Source of the DNA: Proteiniphilum sp.
GTDB taxonomy: Bacteria; Bacteroidota; Bacteroidia; Bacteroidales; Dysgonomonadaceae
Assembly: GCA_031284475.1 (NCBI GenBank)
Contig: JAISZV010000023.1
Span: 1-15,393 of the forward strand
Reading direction: 5' to 3'
DNA length: 15,393 bases
Part shown: one piece after another, positions 1 through 6,239 of the stretch
Numbering within the stretch: position 1 is the stretch's first letter
How the letters are laid out: each line of letters opens with the position of its first letter
Translations under genes and position numbers: made by a program
Notes under the pieces: model-generated
Databases searched by the model: none
Seen by the model: the letters and a program-made list of their open reading frames with translations, nothing else
Told to the model about the DNA's origin: nothing

Positions 1-917
1 TCAATGGGAGAAAAATCGTTCTTCCACTGCTCGTTGCGCATGTTCATTATGCCCTGCTTGGTAAAGATCTGCCCGTTGCGTCCGTTGCGTGTGGGCATGA
101 TGCAGTCGAACATATCCACGCCGCGTTCAATGGCTTCAAGGATATTTTCCGGCTTGCCTACTCCCATTAGGTAGCGCGGTTTATCTTTGGGCAGGATTCC
201 GTTGACCAGCTCTATCATCTCATACATTTTTCCGGTAGGCTCGCCGACGGCCAACCCCCCGATGGCATTTCCGTCCGCCTCTTTGGCCGCCGCATTTTCC
301 GCTGCATGGCGACGGAGATCGGGATATACGCACCCCTGCACAATGGGGAAAAGGGTTTGGCTGTGCCCGTAGGGACATTCCGTTTCCCGGAAGCGCGCCA
401 GGCAGCGGTCGAGCCACCGCTCTGTGAGGGCGAGCGATTTTTTTGCATAGTCGTAACCGGCGTCCCCTGGCGTACACTCATCGAAAGCCATCATGATATC
501 TGCGCCGATGATCCGTTGGATATCCACCGCCTTTTCCGGCGTGAAGAAATGCTTAGAGCCGTCGATATGCGAATGAAATTCCGCACCCTCTTCCGTGAGC
601 TTACGGTTTTCCGTCAGAGAAAACACCTGGAATCCGCCGCTGTCGGTCAGCATCGGTTTGTTCCAACTGTTGAAGCGGTGCAATCCCCCGGCCTGTTGCA
701 GGACGTCCGGCCCCGGCCGCAGGTAGAGATGATAGGTGTTGCCCAGAATGATCTGCGCCCCGATATCCTCTTTCAGTTCGCTGATATGTACTGCTTTTAC
801 GCTCCCCACAGTGCCCACCGGCATAAACGCCGGCGTCTCCACCTCACCATGACCGGTAGAAATTAAGCCCGCCCGGGCATTCGATTTGGGGTCGGTATGT
901 AATAGTCGGAAATCCAA
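1..917 (-). CDS. tgt: Queuine tRNA-ribosyltransferase (tRNA-guanine transglycosylase), 3' end outside window
   Basis: This enzyme exchanges guanine-34 in tRNAs with GUN anticodons for preQ1, a step in queuosine synthesis in the cytoplasm. About 305 residues are visible, read on the minus strand. The substrate-pocket motif LTDSGGFQVF carries the general-base Asp, PIVQGCVYPDLR is the conserved mid-barrel segment, and FDCIMPTRNGRNG carries the Asp nucleophile. The frame is still open at base 1. The Cys/His zinc site, which follows directly in the family, lies outside the window, so roughly 70 residues are missing. The start is TTG at 915-917, giving MDFRLLHTD and matching the usual family N-terminus. 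An in-frame TAA lies 24 bases upstream with no ATG between, so TTG is the only sensible start. Family assignment is very secure. It is the only minus-strand gene here. Confidence 0.96.
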   Translation of the reverse strand, partial: MDFRLLHTDPKSNARAGLISTGHGEVETPAFMPVGTVGSVKAVHISELKEDIGAQIILGNTYHLYLRPGPDVLQQAGGLHRFNSWNKPMLTDSGGFQVFSLTENRKLTEEGAEFHSHIDGSKHFFTPEKAVDIQRIIGADIMMAFDECTPGDAGYDYAKKSLALTERWLDRCLARFRETECPYGHSQTLFPIVQGCVYPDLRRHAAENAAAKEADGNAIGGLAVGEPTGKMYEMIELVNGILPKDKPRYLMGVGKPENILEAIERGVDMFDCIMPTRNGRNGQIFTKQGIMNMRNEQWKNDFSPI

Positions 918-1158
918 TGTGATCTGCTCTAACTGCGTTTAACCGCGTTTTGACGGCAAAGATAAATCTTTTGCGGTTACAAACAGTAGTATAGCCGTTT
1001 AAAAAATAGTAATTGATTCGATGATTTATTGATGTATCTATTTGGAGGCGCGAGCCGCCACATTGAACGTTAGCGGCGAACTCGAACCGCCGCTGCTCCC
1101 GGAGAAGTTGTCGTGCGTTTGCGCTGTTATTATCAATAACGGTCAACGAACGCATTAA
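918..1158. other. Intergenic region with a GC-rich hairpin patch
   Basis: No gene could be supported here. The first 60 bases hold the tgt promoter and its dyad. Bases 1045-1125 are strikingly GC-rich against AT-rich flanks and contain a perfect 7-bp stem (AGCGGCG 1072-1078 and CGCCGCT 1088-1094, 9-nt loop). They also contain GGC-GCGA-GCC near 1047-1056, which could fold with a GNRA-type loop, and GTTATT-ATC-AATAAC at about 1125-1140. On the minus strand, GGCGG-TTCGAGT-TCGCC resembles a tRNA T-arm, but no complete cloverleaf can be built around it. A 103-codon minus-strand frame crosses this region and runs into tgt out of frame. It has no recognisable domain. Confidence 0.5.
957..964 (-). 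promoter_or_regulatory. Predicted promoter (-7 box) of tgt
   Basis: On the minus strand this reads TATCTTTG, an exact match to the Bacteroidetes -7 consensus TAnnTTTG. A CTG 19 bases further upstream could be an imperfect -33 TTG box. Transcription would start near 950, leaving a leader of about 33 bases before the TTG start codon. The box lies inside a dyad (TAACCGC at 940-946 and GCGGTTA at 973-979), which could be a protein-binding site. That role is inference only. Confidence 0.55.
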
Positions 1159-1273
1159 AATGGAGTATCTTTCAACATAGAGAATGGGAATAAAATCATT
1201 TATACGGATGATGGAAAACTATATCAATAATACGTTGGTTGATATTCCTGTTAAGTATAGCCAAAGCCAATAA
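1159..1273 (+). pseudogene. Possible C-terminal remnant of a decayed gene
   Basis: After a stop at 1156-1158, one frame reads FNIENGNKIIYTDDGKLYQ and stops at 1228-1230. The next frame continues with NNTLVDIPVKYSQSQ and stops at 1271-1273. Joining the two with a single-base correction near 1219-1226 gives a continuous peptide of natural composition that looks like the end of a protein. There is no start codon with a plausible leader, and I do not recognise the family. The reading rests on composition alone. It is supported somewhat by the next two genes, which show the same kind of damage. Confidence 0.3.
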
Positions 1274-1420
1274 AGTATGCAAAAAACCAATATGAATTAA
1301 TGAACCGTTTTTTATAGTGCGCAATATGAAAAAAGGTTGTTAAGATAATACTTCAACAAATTTTTATTTACTTATCCGAATTCCTGAAAAAAAGGGATGA
1401 GGAAAACAAAAATGACAATT

Positions 1421-1628
1421 ATGAAAGTTAAATTTTTTTACATTTCTTGCACTAACCGGTGTGCTACTGTCTTCTTGTAATAAAGAATCGGACGAAAAAC
1501 AAATATTAGAGCTTAACAATGGGGACGGTTTTTGGGAGAAATTCTCTGCTTCAACCAAAAACGTATTAGAAAAATACATAAGTCGTTATGCGAGTCAATA
1601 TGCGACAGAGTTCGTAAATAATTTCTAA
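1421..1628 (+). pseudogene. Small lipoprotein gene broken by a single-base frameshift
   Basis: ATG at 1421 (another in-frame ATG lies at 1412) opens MKVKFF and then meets a run of seven T at 1433-1439. In the existing frame translation ends soon after. With six T it would continue as TFLALTGVLLSSC, a classic signal peptide with lipobox LSSC. About 50 mature residues would follow, ending in YASQYATEFVNNF and a TAA at 1626-1628, for a total near 68 aa. I do not recognise the mature part. The next gene starts 5 nt later and encodes an outer-membrane barrel, so the two probably formed a small envelope operon. A programmed or phase-variable slip on the T run is an alternative to simple decay. Confidence 0.6.
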
Positions 1629-1633
1629 TAGCT

Positions 1634-2260
1634 ATGAAAAAATAATCTTTATCATCCTAATTGCCTTACCAACCATTTTTCCCTTTAATGTGTTTTCGCA
1701 GGAAGAGAATAAAACCGGCGTTTGTTTGGAATTGGGAACTTTCGGTGGATATACCAAAAACAGCGGTGGCATGAGTGGCTATCAGTTTTTTGCAACACCC
1801 TCCTATAAAATAGGAGACAAAACAAACATCGGTATCGAAGCAGGGTTAAGACTGTTCAGATATTACAGAGAAGAATCTTTCAGATTATCATACCCTCTTT
1901 ACATTAACACGTCGTACAAGTTCAAGTCTGAAAAAATTACGCCGTTTGTCGAAAGGAAATTAGGGTATACCTTTCTGAAAGATCGGAGCAGTGGAAAAAC
2001 AGAGTCGGTCAATTTTTCGTGGTCGTCTCTCTATCGTCCTGATTCTGATCCCGTAGAATATCGAAACGAAAGGAGGCTTCTTTTTCTCCCCTTCTTTTGG
2101 GTTTCTTTTTCCGTTGAAAAATAAACACTGTCTTTCCGCTTCCATCGCCTATTGTTTTGACAGAACTTCAGCTAAAACAACGCTTATTCAGTTGAATGAA
2201 GTGATGAAAGATTCGTTCAATCATCATTCATTTGCTTTGAGGATCGGCTATATTTTCTGA
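1634..2260 (+). pseudogene. Outer-membrane beta-barrel protein gene with two frameshifts
   Basis: ATG at 1634 is followed by six A and then TAA. One more A would give MKKIIFIILIALPTIFPFN and VFSQ, a good signal peptide. The longest intact part (about 1690-2070) alternates polar and aromatic residues in beta-strand style, with typical barrel text such as YKIGDKTNIGIEAGLRLF and ITPFVERKLGYTF. Near 2069-2071 an extra A diverts the frame into a false C-terminus ending at 2124. Removing it restores GGFFFSPSFGFLFPLKN and so on to FALRIGYIF, stopping at 2258-2260, with the terminal Phe expected of a barrel. The repaired protein would be about 208 aa, a porin-family OmpA-barrel-like protein of unknown ligand. 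Unusually AT-rich for the window. Confidence 0.68.
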
Positions 2261-2335
2261 CGCATTATGTGGAAAAAAGATATGAAATTATTGGTTTTAC
2301 AACAGATCACATAAAAAATCATCAATAGTTAAAGT

Positions 2336-2375
2336 AAAAAGTTTGCCCGGTAAATCCGCCGGACAAACTTTTTTT
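2336..2375 (+). terminator. Strong intrinsic terminator after the decayed barrel gene
   Basis: The stem is GTTTG-C-CCGG (2341-2350) against CCGG-A-CAAAC (2359-2368), with one C/A mismatch and loop TAAATCCG. It is flanked by five A upstream and seven T downstream (2369-2375). The A tract extends the stem and makes the structure usable from both strands. It separates the accessory stretch from lipA. Confidence 0.85.
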
Positions 2376-2586
2376 GGTACGTCATTCACGATTGCGAACT
2401 TGCCGGTGCACGTCCGGCTATTTGATTTCCGATTTCTAACTTCAACCGCCCCGATAATTAGTAAATACCCGAATAAAATCGTATTTTTGTTCTCTGCATA
2501 ACATTGTAGAAAACCACTTTTTTGTTATGCCGGAGGCAGTATGTATTTTATCTGCCTGATACGGCGGAAGAAACAGGTTAAAGAAT
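2376..2586. other. Intergenic region upstream of lipA
   Basis: No gene is supported. It contains a short stem GCCGG-TGCACGT-CCGGC (2402-2418) without a T tract, some AT-rich filler, and the likely lipA promoter. A minus-strand frame across 2442-3026 is an antisense shadow of lipA with no family features. Confidence 0.5.
2458..2489 (+). promoter_or_regulatory. Predicted promoter of lipA-lipB
   Basis: TATTTTTG at 2482-2489 matches the Bacteroidetes -7 box TAnnTTTG exactly. A weak -33 element, TTA at 2458-2460, lies 21 bases upstream. The start of transcription would be near 2496, giving a leader of about 90 bases. Confidence 0.5.
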
Positions 2587-3450
2587 ATGGAGAATAAACC
2601 CGAATTAACGGCAAGAAAGCCGGATTGGCTCAAAATATCGCTTCCCCAGGGAAAGCAATACTTGGATGTAAGGGAGATTATCGCGAGGAAAGGGTTGCAT
2701 ACGATCTGCGTAAGCGGTAAATGTCCCAACCTGTCGGAATGTTGGGGCAGGGGAACCGCCTCCTTTATGATCTTAGGCGACGTATGTACGCGTGCATGCA
2801 GGTTTTGCTCTGTGAAAACAGGTAATCCGCAGGGAATAGTAGATCGGAACGAACCGGATCGCCTGGCGGAAACTATTGGAAAAATGAACCTGAAACACTG
2901 TGTAATTACCAGTGTGGACAGGGACGACCTGCCCGATCTCGGCGCCGGATTCTGGGCAACTACGGTCAGGCGCGTAAAGGAGAGGAATCCCGGAGTAACG
3001 GTCGAGGCCCTGATACCCGATTTCAACGGAATAGAGGAGTTGATTTATAACGTGATTGATGCAGGCCCCGAAATCATATCGCATAATATGGAAACCGTAA
3101 AGCGCCTGACGCCGAAGGTGCGCAGCCGTGCCAAATACGACGTAAGCCTCAAAACGATAGAGACCATCGCAAAGAGCGGTAAGGTGAAACCCAAGTCAGG
3201 AATAATGCTCGGTTTGGGAGAGACGGAAGAGGAAGTGCTGGAGACGATGGACGACTTGATCAATGTGGGATGCCGGGTGCTCACGATTGGGCAGTACCTT
3301 CAGCCTACCCGGAAACATCTGGCGGTGAAAGAGTATGTGTCGCCGGAACAGTTCAGGAAGTACAGGATAATAGGCCTGGAGAAAGGATTTGAGTTTGTGG
3401 AAAGCGGCCCTCTGGTACGCTCGTCCTACTATGCGGAGAGACATGTATGA
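2587..3450 (+). CDS. lipA: Lipoyl synthase
   Basis: This radical-SAM enzyme inserts two sulfurs into octanoyl groups on the lipoyl domains of 2-oxoacid dehydrogenases and the glycine cleavage H protein. The 287-residue length is normal. The auxiliary-cluster cysteines are C41, C46 and C52 (CVSGKCPNLSECW), and the radical-SAM cluster is C67, C71 and C74 (CTRACRFC). The RSSY motif near the C-terminus (278-281) supplies the Ser ligand of the auxiliary cluster. ATG at 2587 fits the family N-terminus. The gene overlaps lipB by four bases (ATGA), so the two are probably translationally coupled. All catalytic residues are present. Confidence 0.98.
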   Translation: MENKPELTARKPDWLKISLPQGKQYLDVREIIARKGLHTICVSGKCPNLSECWGRGTASFMILGDVCTRACRFCSVKTGNPQGIVDRNEPDRLAETIGKMNLKHCVITSVDRDDLPDLGAGFWATTVRRVKERNPGVTVEALIPDFNGIEELIYNVIDAGPEIISHNMETVKRLTPKVRSRAKYDVSLKTIETIAKSGKVKPKSGIMLGLGETEEEVLETMDDLINVGCRVLTIGQYLQPTRKHLAVKEYVSPEQFRKYRIIGLEKGFEFVESGPLVRSSYYAERHV

Positions 3451-4205
3451 CCCAAAAAGTGATTTTTGAAAATCTTGGGCGCATCCGCTACAAGGAAGCG
3501 TGGGACTACCAGGAAAAACTCTTTGAATCGGTAATTCGGGAGAAAGCGGTTGCCAGCGGGGAACCGGAGAAAGGGATCGAGGGCGGAAAGTGTGAAAAAA
3601 ACGGCGGAAAGAGAGGACTTCACAAACAATACCTCCTTTTTTGCGAGCACGAGCATGTATATACCCTCGGTAAGCATGGCGATAAACAAAACCTGCTTAT
3701 CGCAGAACATGCCTGCAAAAGCAGGAATATCGACCTGCATACCATCGACCGCGGGGGAGACGTCACCTACCACGGCCCGGGGCAGTTGGTCGCTTACCCG
3801 GTCATCGACCTGGAATTGTTCGGGATGGGGATAAAAAGCTATATATCCGCACTCGAAGACGTGGTGATAGAGGCGTTGGAATCCTACGGGATCAAGGGCG
3901 AAAAAGATGCAAAAGCGATGGGAGTGTGGATTGACGCGGGCAATCCGTCCAGGACGAGGAAGATATGCGCCATCGGTGTGCGGGCGAGCCGTTTTGTAAC
4001 GATGCATGGGCTGGCGCTCAACGTCAATACCGACCTTTCCTATTTTAACTATATCAATCCCTGTGGGTTCAGAGACCGCGGAGTAACCTCCATGAAAAAA
4101 GAACTGGGGCGTGAACCCGGCTTTGAAGAGGTCTCCGGACGGATGAAGGCGGCCTTTTCCCATCGCTTCGGGATGGAGTTATCGTACAGGCTTAAACATT
4201 TTTAA
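3447..4205 (+). CDS. lipB: Octanoyl-[acyl-carrier-protein]:protein octanoyltransferase
   Basis: LipB moves octanoate from acyl carrier protein to lipoyl domains, giving LipA its substrate. The protein has 252 residues. Visible motifs are HEHVYTLGK (68-76), RGGDVTYHGPGQ (102-112), the catalytic Lys K172 in RKICAIGV, and the catalytic Cys C206 in NPCG. The start ATG overlaps the lipA stop. One oddity is a Gly/Lys-rich stretch at about 40-60, before the first conserved motif (EKGIEGGKCEKNGGKRG). It looks longer than the usual linker there and probably forms a surface loop. The C-terminus is conventional. No terminator is evident before the next promoter. Confidence 0.97.
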   Translation: MTQKVIFENLGRIRYKEAWDYQEKLFESVIREKAVASGEPEKGIEGGKCEKNGGKRGLHKQYLLFCEHEHVYTLGKHGDKQNLLIAEHACKSRNIDLHTIDRGGDVTYHGPGQLVAYPVIDLELFGMGIKSYISALEDVVIEALESYGIKGEKDAKAMGVWIDAGNPSRTRKICAIGVRASRFVTMHGLALNVNTDLSYFNYINPCGFRDRGVTSMKKELGREPGFEEVSGRMKAAFSHRFGMELSYRLKHF

Positions 4206-4238
4206 CCCCTAAACTGTAAGAAACCTCTTTAACATTCC

Positions 4239-4246
4239 TATTTTTG
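4239..4246 (+). promoter_or_regulatory. Predicted promoter (-7 box) of the bat operon
   Basis: TATTTTTG fits the Bacteroidetes -7 consensus exactly. A CTG at 4214-4216, about 22 bases upstream, is only an approximate -33 box. Initiation near 4253 would give a leader of roughly 100 bases before moxR. I see no other convincing promoter until 13629. Confidence 0.55.
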
Positions 4247-4249
4247 TAT

Positions 4250-4275
4250 CTCGAAAAATAATCAACGTTTTCGAG
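4250..4275 (+). promoter_or_regulatory. Perfect 8-bp dyad at the start of the bat leader
   Basis: CTCGAAAA (4250-4257) and TTTTCGAG (4268-4275) are perfect inverted repeats around a 10-nt AT-rich spacer. They sit at or just after the predicted transcription start. This could be an operator for a dimeric regulator or a 5'-terminal mRNA stem. There is no T tract, so a terminator is unlikely. Confidence 0.45.
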
Positions 4276-4325
4276 GAGCGAAGGCGACGCAAATAATGCA
4301 ATAAGAATTGAAAACGACGAATGAA

Positions 4326-4340
4326 ATTGAACACTTCAAT
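4326..4340 (+). promoter_or_regulatory. Short hairpin just upstream of the moxR start
   Basis: ATTGAA-CAC-TTCAAT is a perfect 6-bp stem ending 11 bases before the moxR ATG. The start region has no Shine-Dalgarno site, only A-rich sequence, so the stem could shape ribosome access. It is AT-only apart from two G-C pairs and may be weak. Confidence 0.3.
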
Positions 4341-4351
4341 AATTAAAAAAT

Positions 4352-5347
4352 ATGAGCCAAGTTGTCGATATTAAGGAGCTAAATGAGAGAATAGAGCAAA
4401 AAAGCGGCTTCGTCCAGACACTCGTTACCGGAATGAACCAGGTGATTGTGGGACAGAAGCACTTAGTGGAGTCGTTGCTGATCGGGTTATTGTCGGACGG
4501 GCATATCCTCCTGGAAGGGGTGCCCGGATTAGCGAAAACCCTGGCTATTAAAACGCTGGCTCAACTGATTGATGCGAATTACAGCCGTATTCAGTTCACC
4601 CCCGACCTGTTGCCTGCCGATGTGGTAGGAACCATGATTTACAGCCAGCGCAATGAAGAATTTCAGGTGAAGCACGGCCCCATCTTTGCCAATTTCGTGT
4701 TGGCCGACGAAATAAACCGCGCTCCCGCCAAAGTGCAGAGCGCGCTGCTCGAAGCCATGCAGGAACGCCATGTTACCATTGGCGAGCAGACCTATCAATT
4801 GCCGAATCCTTTCTTGGTGATGGCCACGCAGAACCCTATCGAACAGGAGGGCACCTATCCGTTGCCGGAGGCGCAGGTAGACCGTTTTATGCTGAAAGTG
4901 GTCATCTCCTATCCATCCAAAGAGGAGGAAAAACAGATCATCCGGCAGAATATTTTTGAACCGGTTGTCATTGAGAAAGCAGTCGTCTCCGCAGAGGCCA
5001 TTTTAGAGGCGCGTAAGGTAGTGAGGGAAGTATATATCGATGAAAAGATCGATAAATATATTGTAGATATAGTATTTGCCTCGCGTTTCCCCGACCAGTT
5101 CGGCATGGCGAATCTGAAAGAGATGATCGGGTTCGGGGCCTCTCCCCGCGCTTCCATCAACCTGGCGCTGGCCGCCCGCGCTTTCGCGTTCATCAAACGC
5201 CGCGGCTATGTGATCCCCGAAGATATACGCGCCGTATGCCATGATGTGCTTCGCCACCGTATCGGCCTCACCTATGAGGCGGAAGCCAATAACATGACTT
5301 CCGAGGAGATCGTCAGCGAAATTCTGAACAGGGTTGAGGTGCCGTAA
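4352..5347 (+). CDS. moxR: MoxR-family AAA+ ATPase
   Basis: MoxR ATPases are chaperone-like machines, usually encoded with VWA-domain proteins and thought to help mature or activate them. The 331-residue length is typical. The Walker A motif is GVPGLAKT (56-63), Walker B is VLADE (116-120) followed by INRAPAKVQSALLEAMQE, sensor 1 is ATQN (158-161), and the family signature EGTYPLPEAQVDRFM follows. It is the first gene of the long bat transcription unit, and the DUF58 gene follows after 21 bases. The start ATG is preceded by A-rich sequence, common in Bacteroidetes. All nucleotide-binding residues look intact. In Bacteroides this position may be called batI, but I cannot confirm the symbol. 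Confidence 0.97.
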   Translation: MSQVVDIKELNERIEQKSGFVQTLVTGMNQVIVGQKHLVESLLIGLLSDGHILLEGVPGLAKTLAIKTLAQLIDANYSRIQFTPDLLPADVVGTMIYSQRNEEFQVKHGPIFANFVLADEINRAPAKVQSALLEAMQERHVTIGEQTYQLPNPFLVMATQNPIEQEGTYPLPEAQVDRFMLKVVISYPSKEEEKQIIRQNIFEPVVIEKAVVSAEAILEARKVVREVYIDEKIDKYIVDIVFASRFPDQFGMANLKEMIGFGASPRASINLALAARAFAFIKRRGYVIPEDIRAVCHDVLRHRIGLTYEAEANNMTSEEIVSEILNRVEVP

Positions 5348-5368
5348 GGAGATAAGGGGCGAATACAA

Positions 5369-6238
5369 ATGGAGACAACCGAACTACTTAAAAAAGTACG
5401 GCATATAGAAATCAAGGCGCGGGGTCTTTCGCGGAATATCTTCGCAGGAGAATACCACTCTGCGTTCAAAGGGCGCGGTATGGCTTTCTCTGAGGTTCGG
5501 GAGTACCAGTACGGAGACGATATGCGCGATATAGACTGGAATGTAACAGCGCGTTACAATCGTCCCTATATCAAAATATTTGAAGAGGAGCGCGAACTCA
5601 CCGTAATGCTGCTGATTGATGTGTCGGAAAGTTTGGGTTTTGGTTCCAAATTGGTGTTGAAGCGCGATATGGTGGCGGAAATTGCGGCTACGCTGGCATT
5701 CTCCGCTATCCAGAACAACGATAAAATCGGCGTGATTTTCTTCACCGATAAAGTGGAGAAGTTCATTCCCCCGAAAAAGGGGAGGAAACATATCCTTTAC
5801 ATTATCCGGGAGATATTAGGCTTTGAGCCTGAGGGTAAAGGCACAGACCTGAACGTGACGCTCCGCTATATGACCAACGCTATCAAGAAGCGGTGTACCG
5901 CTTTCCTTATATCGGATTTCATTGACGCCGGCGATTATAAGCAAGCGCTTCGGATTGCCGCTAAGAAGCATGATGTGGCGGCGATACAGGTGTACGACAA
6001 GCTGAGTACGGAGCTTTATCCGGTCGGGTTAATGAAGGTGAGGGATCCGGAAACCGGAGAAGAACGGTGGATCAATACATCCTCCAAAAAAATAAGAGGC
6101 CGCTACCGTTCCTGGTGGAACAACATGCAGGCCTCTATGACCAACGCTTTCCGCCAGAGCGGAGTAGACAGCGTATCGGTCTCTACCGAAAGCGATTATG
6201 TGAAGTTGTTGCTGCAACTATTTAAACAGAGAAAGTAA
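5369..6238 (+). CDS. DUF58 domain protein with VWA-like fold
   Basis: DUF58 proteins are the usual direct partners of MoxR ATPases; their biochemical role is not settled. This one has 289 residues and no signal peptide or membrane segment, so it should be cytosolic. The family signature is at about 44-77: EYQYGDDMRDIDWNVTARYN, then PYIKIFEEERE. A VWA-like MIDAS is apparent: DVSES at 84-88, a later Thr in GKGTDLNVTL, and Asp in LISDFID. Metal binding is therefore plausible. The upstream gap contains AAGGAG and AAGGGG, an unusually good ribosome-binding region for this window. It probably links MoxR to the membrane-bound Bat proteins. Confidence 0.94.
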   Translation: METTELLKKVRHIEIKARGLSRNIFAGEYHSAFKGRGMAFSEVREYQYGDDMRDIDWNVTARYNRPYIKIFEEERELTVMLLIDVSESLGFGSKLVLKRDMVAEIAATLAFSAIQNNDKIGVIFFTDKVEKFIPPKKGRKHILYIIREILGFEPEGKGTDLNVTLRYMTNAIKKRCTAFLISDFIDAGDYKQALRIAAKKHDVAAIQVYDKLSTELYPVGLMKVRDPETGEERWINTSSKKIRGRYRSWWNNMQASMTNAFRQSGVDSVSVSTESDYVKLLLQLFKQRK

Positions 6239-6239
6239 C

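Noticed and set aside
306..866. 186-codon plus-strand open frame
   Set aside because: It is antisense to tgt, whose catalytic motifs are clear on the minus strand, and the frame has no recognisable domain.
918..960. preQ1 riboswitch before tgt
   Set aside because: The leader is too short, about 33 bases, and lacks the aptamer pattern.
1055..1145. A tRNA gene on the minus strand suggested by a T-arm-like motif
   Set aside because: No anticodon arm or D arm can be placed, and the possible acceptor pairing contains a mismatch. At most a fragment.
1040..1150. Integron attC site
   Set aside because: No RYYYAAC and GTTRRRY pair with the right spacing, and no integrase.
844..1155. 103-codon minus-strand frame over the GC-rich patch
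   Set aside because: It enters tgt in the wrong frame, has no family features, and covers hairpin-forming non-coding sequence.
3429..4163. 244-codon minus-strand frame
   Set aside because: Antisense shadow of lipB and the lipA end; lipB has its full set of motifs.
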